Part shown: positions 8,168 through 15,964 of the stretch, one piece after another
Layout of the letters: every line of letters begins with the position of its first letter
How positions within the stretch are numbered: position 1 is the stretch's first letter
Assembly: GCA_017695115.1 (NCBI GenBank)
Contig: JADILV010000062.1
Span: forward strand, 1-36,924
Length of the DNA stretch: 36,924 nucleotides
Origin: Candidatus Cryptobacteroides avicola
GTDB lineage: Bacteria > Bacteroidota > Bacteroidia > Bacteroidales > UBA932
Direction: 5' to 3'
Translations under genes and position numbers: made by a program
The notes under the pieces: model-generated
The model's database searches: none
Told to the model about the DNA's origin: nothing
What the model saw: only the letters and a program-made list of their open reading frames with translations

Positions 8168-8180
8168 CCGGCCGGGCCGG
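8168..8180. promoter_or_regulatory. GC-rich palindrome in the ahcY leader
   Basis: CCGGCCGGGCCGG is a perfect 6-base inverted repeat around one central base, between the ahcY -7 box and its start codon. It could be a protein site, or chance in GC-rich sequence. Confidence 0.25.
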
Positions 8181-8193
8181 TGATGTCATCCTG

Positions 8194-8224
8194 CAAATGT
8201 AATGAGAATCGGCGCCCTTTGCAA
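8194..8224 (-). promoter_or_regulatory. ahcY promoter
   Basis: Minus-strand -7 box TACATTTG (8194-8201) with TTG (8222-8224) as the -33 box, spacing 20. Its -33 element abuts that of the smpB promoter within TTTGCAA (8218-8224). Confidence 0.65.
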
Positions 8225-8250
8225 TTTTATATGAAAAATACCTATCTTTG
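8218..8250 (+). promoter_or_regulatory. smpB promoter
   Basis: TTTG at 8218-8221 and TATCTTTG at 8243-8250, spacing 21, fit the Bacteroidota -33/-7 consensus well. Initiation near 8257 rules out the upstream in-frame starts and supports the ATG at 8285. Confidence 0.75.
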
Positions 8251-8284
8251 CTGTCCGGATTTTAAGGAAACAAGGAGAAAGGCC

Positions 8285-8734
8285 ATGCCGAAAGCGAAAA
8301 GTAAAGTCGAAATAAAGAACAGAAGAGCCTCATTTGACTATGAGTTCATAGAGACTTATACTGCCGGCATAGTGCTGAGCGGGTCCGAAATCAAGTCCAT
8401 AAGGGCAGGCAAAGCCTCTCTTGTAGACGCATTCTGCTATTTCAACAACGGGGAACTGTATGTCAAGAACATGCACGTAGCGGAATATTTCTGGGGCAGC
8501 TGGGGCAAACAGGATCCGCGCAGGGACCGCAAACTGCTGCTTACAGGCAAAGAACTTTCAAAACTGCAGAGGTCTGTAAAAGAAAAGGGCCTTACCATAG
8601 TAGCGGTAAAGCTCTTCATCGCGGACAACGGTTACGCCAAACTCCTTATCGCTCTCGCCAGAGGCAAAAAGCAGTTCGACAAACGACAGTCGATCAAAGA
8701 GAAAGACCTGAAACGCGAGATGGAAAGGATGTAG
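8285..8734 (+). CDS. smpB: SsrA (tmRNA)-binding protein
   Basis: Binds tmRNA and brings it to stalled ribosomes for trans-translation. The 149-residue protein has the family landmarks [37 protein letters not shown], a conserved NMHVAEY segment, and a basic C-terminal tail ([12 protein letters not shown]). The frame is open further upstream to 8150, but the promoter at 8218-8250 and the family N-terminus ([15 protein letters not shown]) place the start at 8285. It is the only plus-strand gene between 2829 and 26340. Its end converges with trmB across a dispersed repeat. Confidence 0.95.
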   Translation: MPKAKSKVEIKNRRASFDYEFIETYTAGIVLSGSEIKSIRAGKASLVDAFCYFNNGELYVKNMHVAEYFWGSWGKQDPRRDRKLLLTGKELSKLQRSVKEKGLTIVAVKLFIADNGYAKLLIALARGKKQFDKRQSIKEKDLKREMERM

Positions 8735-8736
8735 GA

Positions 8737-8778
8737 AGATTCCGGGGGCCGCATCATGACCGTTCACTCCGGAATGAC
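8737..8778 (-). repeat. Dispersed intergenic repeat, copy B / possible terminator
   Basis: Minus-strand GTCATTCCGG at one end and CCGGAATCT at the other, forming 7-base inverted arms (8739-8745, 8769-8775) between the converging smpB and trmB genes. It may also act as a weak two-way terminator. Confidence 0.5.
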
Positions 8779-8781
8779 AGG

Positions 8782-9543
8782 CTACCGTTCCCAGCTGTCT
8801 TCATCAAAATCAGGCGCGGCATACGGACCTTCATGGTCGATCAGGAACGACATGTAGGTAATGGGTATCCCCTGGGCAAGATACTGCGATTCATAGAAAG
8901 TCTGCACCTGGAAAAGCGCATCTACCGCATCGCGTCCGCAAATGGACTCAAGAGGGGTCCCGTAAAGCTTTTCCCTGTCGGCACCGTATATATCTGTAGC
9001 GCATGCAAGCATTTTCAGTCCGTTCTGCTCCACCACGGCCCTTGTATATTCATGCAGCAGACGGCTGTCCGTCTTCAGATGGACAATTCCCCCTTTTTTA
9101 AGAAGATTCCGGTAGCGTTCCAGAAAAAGAGGCGAAGTAAGCCGTTTCTTCGGTTTCTTCAACTGCGGATCGGCGAATGTTATCCATATTTCCGATACCT
9201 CGTCAGGAGCGAAAAGCGACCCGATGAATTCTATCCTCGTCCTCAGGAATGCGACGTTCCCCAGATTGTACTCCGTAGCGTATTTGGCTCCTTTCCAAAG
9301 CCTTGCGCCCTTTATATCGACTCCGACATAGTCAAACGCAGGGTTACGCTGCGCCAGATCCACCGTATATTCGCCTTTGCCGCACCCGAGTTCTACCACT
9401 ATGGGATTGGAGTTGCCGAACATCCTTTCGCACCAGTTGCCTTTTATGGGGTGGTCCTTGCCCAACACTTCAGCGGTGGAAGGCTGGAGAAGGCAGCGAA
9501 AAGTCTCGTTTTCCTTGAATTTGCGTAGTTTGTCTTTTCCCAT
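8782..9543 (-). CDS. trmB: tRNA (guanine-N7)-methyltransferase
   Basis: SAM-dependent enzyme that makes m7G46 in the variable loop of tRNAs. The 253-residue protein shows the SAM motif VVELGCGKGEYTVDLA, the GVDIKGARLWKGAK segment, and the FADPQLKKPKKRL motif (family form FPDPWPKKRH). The start MGKDKLRKFKENETF (ATG at 9543) is typical for Bacteroidota TrmB; a frame open to 9603 adds 20 unlikely residues. It follows gldH by 75 bases and is the last gene of the minus-strand series that begins with outer-membrane barrel 2. Confidence 0.93.
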   Translation of the reverse strand: MGKDKLRKFKENETFRCLLQPSTAEVLGKDHPIKGNWCERMFGNSNPIVVELGCGKGEYTVDLAQRNPAFDYVGVDIKGARLWKGAKYATEYNLGNVAFLRTRIEFIGSLFAPDEVSEIWITFADPQLKKPKKRLTSPLFLERYRNLLKKGGIVHLKTDSRLLHEYTRAVVEQNGLKMLACATDIYGADREKLYGTPLESICGRDAVDALFQVQTFYESQYLAQGIPITYMSFLIDHEGPYAAPDFDEDSWER

Positions 9544-9618
9544 TATTCCAATGTCAGACTGACTTGTTTTCCAATTATATATTGTTCTATATCCTGTGTC
9601 CACATCCTCCTGGCGAGA

Positions 9619-10107
9619 TCAGGATCCCTCAACCGGGACTGGAACCGATTTCAGGCCGAGACCGCGAAGTCCGGGAAACTTTTCTTCCCCTATTACCTTG
9701 ACACGGAAAGTCCATTGGCCGTATTCAACCGGGACAAATCCGTTCCTGTAAAGAGACTCATATTGCCTCGAGTAGGAAGAACGGCGCATGCAGCTGTCCT
9801 TGTCAATACCTACAGTCTCACCGTACAGCCGCCCGGAAGGAGAAATGGCCTCCACTTCCAAAGGTATAATCCGTGGCATGGCGTCAAAATCGTCCGTGGA
9901 AGCGTCAATCACCGTATAGAAATACAGTGAATAGCGGCACAGGCTGTCACCGAAATCAACTGAAAACCGGTAGTTTCCTCCATCATCCTTTCCCGTGCTG
10001 CGGACAAAGGCCCCTGTTTCCTCCGGAGCTCCGCATGATACGGCGGAAACAGACAGGAAAAAAGCCGTCCAGACAAACATTATCTTATGTAACAGCCTTG
10101 TATCCAT
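9619..10107 (-). CDS. gldH: GldH-type gliding motility lipoprotein
   Basis: A 162-residue predicted lipoprotein with a signal peptide and lipobox (SVSAVSCGAP, Cys near residue 25). The later region WTFRVKVIGEEKFPGLRGLGLKS resembles the conserved end of GldH (W-T-F, then L-P-G and G-L). GldH is needed for gliding in flavobacteria, but homologues are kept in many non-gliding Bacteroidales, where the role is unknown. No gliding or type IX secretion genes lie nearby. The gene is 4 bases downstream of ricT and follows holB, an order I recall from other Bacteroidota, which supports the call. Confidence 0.78.
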   Translation of the reverse strand: MDTRLLHKIMFVWTAFFLSVSAVSCGAPEETGAFVRSTGKDDGGNYRFSVDFGDSLCRYSLYFYTVIDASTDDFDAMPRIIPLEVEAISPSGRLYGETVGIDKDSCMRRSSYSRQYESLYRNGFVPVEYGQWTFRVKVIGEEKFPGLRGLGLKSVPVPVEGS

Positions 10108-10111
10108 TTAT

Positions 10112-11290
10112 CTATGATTGACGTTCGGACTTGGAAGGGCGGGGCTGACGGGCACCGCCTTTCCCCTGCTTTCCGGATCTCTTCTTTCTCTTCTTGCGTG
10201 TTTCGTCAAAACGGGTGATACTGTCGTCCCCCACTGCCGACACAAACTCCGGAGCCACCACATCCGGCTCTGACTTAAGGGATTCGGGTTTTTCACCGTT
10301 CCTGTTCATCCTTATAATGTCCTTGACATCCGCTGCCGGAAGGGCGAACAGGTTGGCAAAGGAATTGGGGTCATACGAGAAATACATGGTCTCTTTAAGG
10401 ATGTCGGTCTTCATAAGGAAGGCCTGACCGTCCTGGAACTCAAGCGGCGCAGTCACCTTAGGTATACGGGACTGGGCGTCGATATAGGATGCCGTTTCAT
10501 AATTCAGGCAGCATTTCAGTTTTCCGCACTGGCCTGCCAGCTTCTGCGGATTCAGGGACAGGTCCTGGCACCTTGCCGCCGTCGTGGATATCGACTGGAA
10601 TGTGGAAATATAGTTGGAGCAGCAGAGCTCACGGCCGCATACTCCCAGCCCTCCGATAAGGCCGGCCTCCTGGCGGGCTCCTATCTGCTTCATCTCTATC
10701 CTGATACGGAACTCGTCAGCGAACACTTTGATAAGCTGTCTGAAATCCACACGACCGTCCGCTATATAATAGAAAATGGCCTTGGTCCCGTCCCCCTGGA
10801 ACTCCACGTCTCCTATCTTCATATCCAGGCCCAGTTCTTCGGCTATCTGGCGTGCCCGTATCATGGTCTCGTGTTCACGGGCAATGGCCTCCTGCCACTT
10901 TTCGAGGTCGAACATCTTGGCCTTGCGGTATATGCGCTTGAATTCCGTTGTCTGCGGGTCTATTTTCCTGCACGACATCTGCCGGGCCACCATCGGACCT
11001 TCCAGAGTCACTATACCCAGATCATGCCCGTTGGCAGTCTCCACGATTACCATGTCCCCGGTCTTGATGGTCTGGCCGGACCTGTTGACATAAATGCCTT
11101 TGCGAGTGTTTTTGAAACGGACTTCAAAATAGTCTTTATACTGTTCCTGGGCTACACCCGGAAGCCAGTCGTACACTTCCAGCTTGCAGCAGCCCTGTCG
11201 GTATGTGCAATGCAGGGAACCTTCATCGTCCCTTTCTACAGTACACCCTCTGGAACAATCGAATTTCTTGATCTCGTTATCTGTGTCCAT
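10112..11290 (-). CDS. PSP1 / RicT-like iron-sulfur protein
   Basis: 392 residues with a central PSP1 domain (VRFKNTRKGIYVN, GDMVIVETANGHDLGIV) and three cysteine clusters: GCCKLEV, CGRELCCSNY and CGKLKCCLNY. The last two are hallmarks of RicT (YaaT), which in Bacillus forms an Fe-S complex with RicA and RicF that affects RNase Y-dependent mRNA processing. No RicA or RicF partner is in the window. The C-terminal tail is highly basic (RKKRKKRSGKQGKGG), suggesting nucleic-acid or membrane contact. It starts 3 bases after holB ends and is followed 4 bases later by gldH, so the three are almost certainly cotranscribed. Confidence 0.85.
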   Translation of the reverse strand: MDTDNEIKKFDCSRGCTVERDDEGSLHCTYRQGCCKLEVYDWLPGVAQEQYKDYFEVRFKNTRKGIYVNRSGQTIKTGDMVIVETANGHDLGIVTLEGPMVARQMSCRKIDPQTTEFKRIYRKAKMFDLEKWQEAIAREHETMIRARQIAEELGLDMKIGDVEFQGDGTKAIFYYIADGRVDFRQLIKVFADEFRIRIEMKQIGARQEAGLIGGLGVCGRELCCSNYISTFQSISTTAARCQDLSLNPQKLAGQCGKLKCCLNYETASYIDAQSRIPKVTAPLEFQDGQAFLMKTDILKETMYFSYDPNSFANLFALPAADVKDIIRMNRNGEKPESLKSEPDVVAPEFVSAVGDDSITRFDETRKKRKKRSGKQGKGGARQPRPSKSERQS

Positions 11291-11293
11291 AAA

Positions 11294-12424
11294 TCAAATA
11301 CTTAAAAATATCCTGTCAGCAAGGTCGCAGAAGACTATCTTGGCATTGACATTCCGGTCAATGAGCGAAACGCTTCTGTCCAGCTGACCCATTATCTTCT
11401 CGCAGAAAGACGGGCTGCACCACTCCGAGGCGGAAGTGAAAAAATCCGTCTCCCGAGGTCTCAGATTGGCAATGGAAGCCATCCCCTGCTGAACCATATA
11501 TATTTTCCGGAGACAGTCTCCGGCGAAACTGCAGAATGCTTTCTGTTTTTCCCGCGAGTCCAAAGCCGCCATCTGCTCGGAGACTTCAAGTACGGAAAGA
11601 AGATTCTTTTCCCTGGCACCGCGCAGAAGATCGGAGAACATGTCCATATAAAGGTTGTACTCCTGAGTCCCTTCCGCCTCATGCAGAGCCACACCGACAC
11701 TGCCGCCTGAAACATTGGCGAGCACGTCCGCCTCATCCCTGCTGAAAGAGAATTGCCTGCAGAGGACATCGCCCACTTCCTCCTTTGAGGACGGGAGCAC
11801 CCTGAAACTCTGGCATCTTGATGAAATGGTCGGCAACACTTTTTCGGGAGAATGGGTAATGAAAATGAAGACTGTCTTTGCCGGCGGCTCTTCAACGATC
11901 TTCAGCAGCCTGTTGGCCGCCTCGGCATTCATCTTCTCCGGAAGCCACACCACCACGCTCTTGTATCCGTCCTCGACCGACGTAAAGGAAAGTTTCTCCA
12001 GAATATACCTGGCTTCGGCAACGGCAATATTGCCTGATTTGTTTTCTATCCCCAAAGCCTCGTACAGCCGGCTTTCTGTAAAATACGGGTTCTTGAGCAG
12101 CAGTTCCCGCCATATCGGCAAGTAGGTTTCCGAGGTCGGTCTGGAAGAAGCGGATACCTTGGATCCTGAATTGACCGGAAAGATGAAGTGCAGATCCTGA
12201 TGGATGAGCCTGGATATCTTTCCGCAAGTAGGGCATTCCCCGCATGAATCACCGTCATGACGGTGCGGGCAGTTGAGATACTGGATATACGCAAGGGCAA
12301 GGGCGAGGGCTCCGCATCCTTCATTCTCGTACAGGAGCATGGCATGGGCCACCTTTCCGGTGTCAGCCATAGACACCAGAGCCTTCTTCACATCGTCATT
12401 GCCTGTAATATCAGAAAATTTCAT
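11294..12424 (-). CDS. holB: DNA polymerase III delta' subunit
   Basis: Clamp-loader subunit of the replicative polymerase, 376 residues. The AAA+ fold is visible from IVEEPPAKTVFIFITHSPEKVLPTISSRCQSF, with the SRC motif. A cysteine cluster (CPHRHDGDSCGECPTCGK) fits the zinc module of the family. The position of the P-loop (YENEGCGALALAL) lacks the GKT signature, as expected for delta', which does not hydrolyse ATP. The first in-frame ATG is at 12424; one codon further up is a TTG. The 90 bases before it, after the polyprenyl synthase gene, show no clear promoter. Confidence 0.93.
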   Translation of the reverse strand: MKFSDITGNDDVKKALVSMADTGKVAHAMLLYENEGCGALALALAYIQYLNCPHRHDGDSCGECPTCGKISRLIHQDLHFIFPVNSGSKVSASSRPTSETYLPIWRELLLKNPYFTESRLYEALGIENKSGNIAVAEARYILEKLSFTSVEDGYKSVVVWLPEKMNAEAANRLLKIVEEPPAKTVFIFITHSPEKVLPTISSRCQSFRVLPSSKEEVGDVLCRQFSFSRDEADVLANVSGGSVGVALHEAEGTQEYNLYMDMFSDLLRGAREKNLLSVLEVSEQMAALDSREKQKAFCSFAGDCLRKIYMVQQGMASIANLRPRETDFFTSASEWCSPSFCEKIMGQLDRSVSLIDRNVNAKIVFCDLADRIFLSI

Positions 12425-12514
12425 CAACCGTATTTTTCAATCATCTTTTTCCGCAAAGGGCCGCACCGTCCGGCAGGTCATACCGGCAATCCGACGGTAT
12501 CCCGCAGAGCTCGG

Positions 12515-13498
12515 CTATTTGGAGCGGGTGCCTACATAGCGGGCAAGGTCAGCCAGCATCTGCCTGTAACCGGACTCCGGAAGCACATTTATGGCATTTA
12601 CAGCCTCTTCTATATATCCTTCCAGTTCCTTTTCAGCATAACGGACACCGCCGTGCAGCTTCACGAAATCCATGATGAACTCCCTGTTTTCCGGATGCTC
12701 GTGAATCGCCGATACCCTGGCACGGACCTCCGAAGCCTCTTCTTCGGAAACGTCATCCAGCGCTCCCAGCAAAGGAAGGGTGATCTTCTGCTCCATCACA
12801 TCGACTCCCACCGGCTTGCCTATCCCCTGATCCTGCGAATAGTCGAAAATATCATCCCTGATCTGGAACGCCAGTCCGAGAGCCGTCGAAAACTTTTTCA
12901 CCGCCTGCTCCATCTCCTCCGAAGCATTGACCGATATCGCCGCCGACAGGCACGCCGCGACAAAGAGAGAAGCAGTCTTGTTATATATTATGCGTATATA
13001 GTCATCCGTTCCCGTATCACCCGTATCGGCCTTCTGCAACTGCAGCATCTCGCCTTCCGCCAGATCCGACAGTGTCTTGGAAAAAATCTGTATCACCCGG
13101 TCGCTGTGGTTGGAAGCGGACAGGATGAGCTTCATGGCCTTGACAAGCCAATAGTCCCCGACAAGCACGGACACTGACGGTCCCATGAGAGAACGTATGG
13201 TAGGGAATCCGCGACGCTGGTCGCTGCTGTCAGCCACATCATCATGCAGGAGCGTCGCATTGTGCAGCAATTCCGCCGCAGCGGCATAGCGGCAGCTGTC
13301 GTCTGTCGCCTTCCCACCAGAGCATGCCATCGCCACCAGCATGGAGACCAACGGTCTGAGCTGCTTTCCGCTATGGGAAAGTATATTGTCGTTAAGTGTC
13401 TGGAGCAGATCTATATCGCTCGCAAGGGAATCCTTGATATAAGATTCCACGATACTCCATCTGTCTCCCATGGATGCCTTTATATCTTCCGGATTCAT
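12515..13498 (-). CDS. Polyprenyl diphosphate synthase
   Basis: Trans-prenyltransferase of 327 residues that extends allylic diphosphates with isopentenyl diphosphate. The first aspartate-rich motif is LLHDDVADSSDQRRG (Asp86, 87, 90), the second is QIRDDIFD (Asp215, 216, 219), and GKQLRP binds diphosphate. The length and absence of bulky residues just before the first motif suggest a long-chain product such as the side chain of menaquinone; chain length is inference. The ATG overlaps the stop of the LOG-family gene (ATGA at 13495-13498), indicating translational coupling. Confidence 0.92.
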   Translation of the reverse strand: MNPEDIKASMGDRWSIVESYIKDSLASDIDLLQTLNDNILSHSGKQLRPLVSMLVAMACSGGKATDDSCRYAAAAELLHNATLLHDDVADSSDQRRGFPTIRSLMGPSVSVLVGDYWLVKAMKLILSASNHSDRVIQIFSKTLSDLAEGEMLQLQKADTGDTGTDDYIRIIYNKTASLFVAACLSAAISVNASEEMEQAVKKFSTALGLAFQIRDDIFDYSQDQGIGKPVGVDVMEQKITLPLLGALDDVSEEEASEVRARVSAIHEHPENREFIMDFVKLHGGVRYAEKELEGYIEEAVNAINVLPESGYRQMLADLARYVGTRSK

Positions 13499-14037
13499 AC
13501 GCAGTGATCATTTATTTCCGTTAGGATTTCCTCCGGCGTCCTGCAGAAAGAAATCATATCCCTGTGCCGCTGCTCCAGCATGCCGGTTTCCACATAATGG
13601 TCGAGCAGTACTTCCAGAGGCCTGTAGAAACCGTTCCAGTCAAGCACGAAAACAAGGCCGTCGTAAAACCCGAGCTTCTTCTGCGTAAGGGTCTCTATCA
13701 CTTCATCAAGCGTACCTATACCGCCCGGCAATGCAACGGCGGCAAGCGTCCCCTTGCGCATCATGGCCTGACGTGCGGCCATAGTGTCGGTCCAGTGCGT
13801 CTCGGACAGTCCCGGAGCGACAATGTCCTTCATGAATTCCGGAATGATCCCTATGTGATAGCCCCCGCACCCGGACAGTTCGCTGTCTATCTGCCCCATA
13901 GTCCCTTTAACGGTACCTCCGGAAACTATGGCATATCCACGCAACGAAGCCGCACGGACGAAATCACGTGCGACTTTGTTGAACTCAGGATCTATATTAT
14001 TGCTTGCCGAGCAAAACACGGCTATTTTTCCATGCAT
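13495..14037 (-). CDS. LOG-family protein (nucleotide phosphoribohydrolase)
   Basis: A 180-residue Rossmann-like protein of the TIGR00730/LOG family. The signature ALPGGIGTLDEVIE and upstream VSGGTVKGTMG are present. Plant and some bacterial members cleave ribose 5-phosphate from cytokinin nucleotides or AMP-like substrates; in this organism the natural substrate is unknown. It is 11 bases downstream of the barrel 1 gene and overlaps the polyprenyl synthase start by 4 bases. miaA, whose product yields prenylated adenosines, is also in the window, but a link is speculative. Confidence 0.9.
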   Translation of the reverse strand: MHGKIAVFCSASNNIDPEFNKVARDFVRAASLRGYAIVSGGTVKGTMGQIDSELSGCGGYHIGIIPEFMKDIVAPGLSETHWTDTMAARQAMMRKGTLAAVALPGGIGTLDEVIETLTQKKLGFYDGLVFVLDWNGFYRPLEVLLDHYVETGMLEQRHRDMISFCRTPEEILTEINDHCV

Positions 14038-14048
14038 CTGTTACCGTT

Positions 14049-14720
14049 TTAGAAAAGCAACGACAGTGAAAGTGTGAATCCTCCGAGATTGTGACCGTTC
14101 GAGAACGCATTCCTCATCATCCCTACCAGGTAGGTGTCCGGTTCTGAAGCGTCATCCCTGGCGTAGAGGGAACCGAAATTCCAGTTGTATCTGCCGATGA
14201 CCTGGAATTTCCAGACTTCGATGCCGACTCCCACTCCCAATCCGTATTCGAACCTGTTGAGTTCGGACCATTCATTCTTGACCTGTACCGACGGCAGTAT
14301 GCCGTCTATATAGGCGTCCATCCTGTTGTTGAGTCCGCACCCGATATACGGTGTCACGTCCAGAAAAGGCCTGAAAAGCAGAAGATCCGGTCCCCACTGC
14401 AATGAAACCGGAAGTTCAAGATAGCCTACGGTAAGATCGCATGTGTTGTTTTCTTCCAGACCGGGTATCACATTGCCGAGCTTCGCCCCTTTGACATGAT
14501 ACTGCAGCGCAGGCTGTATCGAAAATCCCAACGGAAGCTTGAGCTGGAACGTCACTCCTACATGGTATTTGTTCATCGTGCTCCTGTTCAGAGACTGCTG
14601 CTCCGCGTTGGAGAAAGTCATTCCGCCTATCACCCCGAACCTTCCCTGGGCGAAAGCCTGTCCGCCCGACAGGAGAATGACGGCCGCCAGCGACACAAGG
14701 AATATTGAAAGCTTTTTCAT
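14049..14720 (-). CDS. Outer-membrane beta-barrel protein 1 (PorT-like)
   Basis: 223 residues with a cleavable signal peptide (MKKLSIFLVSLAAV, ending near GQAFAQ) and a C-terminal strand SLSLLF with a terminal phenylalanine, typical of outer-membrane barrels. Alternating-residue strands run throughout, including the GYLELPVSLQWGP and NRFEYGLGVGVGIEVW blocks. The same blocks occur in barrel 2 (15079-15687), so the two are paralogues. The family is PF13568-like, which includes PorT. The function is unknown. It begins 18 bases after trxA and is followed by the LOG gene. Confidence 0.85.
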   Translation of the reverse strand: MKKLSIFLVSLAAVILLSGGQAFAQGRFGVIGGMTFSNAEQQSLNRSTMNKYHVGVTFQLKLPLGFSIQPALQYHVKGAKLGNVIPGLEENNTCDLTVGYLELPVSLQWGPDLLLFRPFLDVTPYIGCGLNNRMDAYIDGILPSVQVKNEWSELNRFEYGLGVGVGIEVWKFQVIGRYNWNFGSLYARDDASEPDTYLVGMMRNAFSNGHNLGGFTLSLSLLF

Positions 14721-14738
14721 GTTCCGTCAGGATATTGT

Positions 14739-15053
14739 TTAAAGGAGGGAATCGATTTTCTTCGCGAGCTCTGATTTCGGGGCCGCTCCGACCATCCTGT
14801 CAACAAGCTGTCCGTTCTTGAAGAACAGCAGCGTAGGGATATTCCTTATTCCGTACTGCATAGGGATGTCCTGACACTCGTCAACGTTGCATTTCGCTAT
14901 GACGGCACGGCCTTCGTACTCATTTGCAAGCTCTTCTACGACAGGGGCAATCGCACGGCACGGACCGCACCACGTAGCCCAGAAATCGACCATGACAAGC
15001 TTGTCGGTAGCAAGTATATCGCTGAAATTGGTGTCTGTAACTGTAATTTCCAT
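14739..15053 (-). CDS. trxA: Thioredoxin
   Basis: 104-residue thioredoxin with the active site WCGPC (Cys29 and Cys32) in FWATWCGPCRAIAP and the cis-proline in RNIPTLLFF. There is no signal peptide, so it is cytoplasmic and a general dithiol reductant. The ATG at 15053 (MEITVTDTNF) gives the family N-terminus; a frame open to 15158 would add 35 residues that run into the end of barrel 2. It lies between two paralogous outer-membrane barrel genes, with gaps of 25 and 18 bases, so it is probably cotranscribed with them. Confidence 0.95.
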   Translation of the reverse strand: MEITVTDTNFSDILATDKLVMVDFWATWCGPCRAIAPVVEELANEYEGRAVIAKCNVDECQDIPMQYGIRNIPTLLFFKNGQLVDRMVGAAPKSELAKKIDSLL

Positions 15054-15078
15054 AACTTTTGATATTATTAAGGTTTCA

Positions 15079-15687
15079 TTAAAAAATAATGGCCAGTGAA
15101 ATGGTGTAGCCGCTGAAGTTGGATTCATCGAAGACCTTCTTGAATTCATCTTCCGCAAAACCGGAATTGACCAGATTCCCGAGACTCCAGTTGTACTGTC
15201 CGGTTATCTGAAAATGGCGCCACAGCTGGATTCCGAGACCGGCTCCCAACCCGTATTCGAAACGGTTGATGTTCTTCCAGTCATACGCCTCCCCTTTTGC
15301 ATTCTTCATGTCCTTGGAAATGGCATATCCGATAAAAGGAGAACCCTGGACAAAGATGCGGAAACGGTCATCGCTGAAACGCGGGCCCCACTGTATGTTT
15401 ACCGGGATTTCAAGGTATCCGAGACCGAAAGCCCGGGAACCTGCGTCCGAGGATGCCGAAGCCTGGCCTCCTTTCACGTGGAAAAGAAGCTCCGGCTGGA
15501 TGGAAAACCACAAAGGAAGGTCGCACTGTACGGCGATTCCAGCCTGATACCCCATATTTGTCTTGACATCAGCCTTAGGATCGGAAAAATTGACCCCGGC
15601 CTTTACTCCGAAATGCTGGGCGTCAGCCCGTGTCGGCAGGCACATGAACAGTACCGCCGCTGCAAGTATGATGTAAATCTTTTTCAT
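15079..15687 (-). CDS. Outer-membrane beta-barrel protein 2 (PorT-like)
   Basis: 202 residues with a signal peptide (MKKIYIILAAAVLFM to TRADAQ) and a final barrel strand ending AIIF. Blocks GYLEIPVNIQWGP, NRFEYGLGAGLGIQLW and QITGQYNWSLGNL match barrel 1, showing a duplication with trxA in between. There is no clear enzymatic motif. Its start codon is preceded by a 17-base motif shared with alr and by an unusually structured region that probably forms a leader of about 240 bases. This suggests expression of this gene, and maybe of the whole trxA-to-gldH series behind it, is controlled at the RNA level. Confidence 0.87.
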   Translation of the reverse strand: MKKIYIILAAAVLFMCLPTRADAQHFGVKAGVNFSDPKADVKTNMGYQAGIAVQCDLPLWFSIQPELLFHVKGGQASASSDAGSRAFGLGYLEIPVNIQWGPRFSDDRFRIFVQGSPFIGYAISKDMKNAKGEAYDWKNINRFEYGLGAGLGIQLWRHFQITGQYNWSLGNLVNSGFAEDEFKKVFDESNFSGYTISLAIIF

Positions 15688-15695
15688 AAAATCAT

Positions 15696-15712
15696 TTAAC
15701 GTCAGTTCGACG
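15696..15712 (-). repeat. 17-base leader motif, copy 2 (barrel 2)
   Basis: Exactly the same 17 bases as at 535-551, on the minus strand, 8 bases before the barrel 2 start codon. A third copy matching 15 of 17 lies inverted at 15771-15787. Confidence 0.7.
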
Positions 15713-15770
15713 GATCTATTTAATTATATTATCCTAATATTCAATATTCTATCATTTAACAACCGGAACC

Positions 15771-15787
15771 CGTCGGACTGACGTAAA
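15771..15787 (+). repeat. 17-base leader motif, copy 3 (inverted, diverged)
   Basis: CGTCGGACTGACGTAAA matches the motif at 15 of 17 positions. It faces copy 2, so the two can pair as arms of a stem around an AT-rich loop of about 56 bases. Confidence 0.6.
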
Positions 15788-15934
15788 GGATTTCTCCGAA
15801 ATCCGGTTGTCTTAAACCCCAGTCGCTGAAGCGACAGCCCCTTATTTAAGGGGCGTCACCCCCGACCGCCCCCTCTCCGGGGGCCCTGTCGCAGGACCTT
15901 GTCCTGCTCCTTAAAGGAACAATCACTCAACTTG

Positions 15935-15964
15935 CAAAGATATTAAAAAAAACTGTTTTTACAA
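15935..15964 (-). promoter_or_regulatory. Putative promoter of barrel 2
   Basis: Minus-strand -7 box TATCTTTG (15935-15942) with TTG at 15962-15964, spacing 19. It overlaps the end of the PII-like gene and points to barrel 2. Confidence 0.55.

Larger units (their letters stand above)
15688..15934 (-). ncRNA. Putative structured leader of the barrel 2 gene
   Basis: If transcription starts from the promoter at 15935-15964, the first 240 bases are untranslated. They contain perfect small hairpins at 15891-15907 (7 bp), 15868-15884 (6 bp), 15837-15854 (8 bp), 15822-15835 and 15788-15804 (7 bp). A long-range pair, 15770-15784 with 15699-15713, matches 14 of 15 and ends 11 bases before the start codon. 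Alternatively the hairpin cluster is an interspersed repeat with no regulatory role. Confidence 0.4.

Noticed and set aside
13495..14037. LOG-family gene as a cytokinin-synthesis partner of MiaA
   Set aside because: The two genes are 6.7 kb apart in different transcripts, and LOG-like proteins are common housekeeping nucleosidases.
15691..15760. Direct repeat ATCATTTAAC (15691-15700 and 15751-15760) as target-site duplication of a mobile element
   Set aside because: The first copy overlaps one inverted-repeat arm and the second lies inside the loop, so they do not flank an element.
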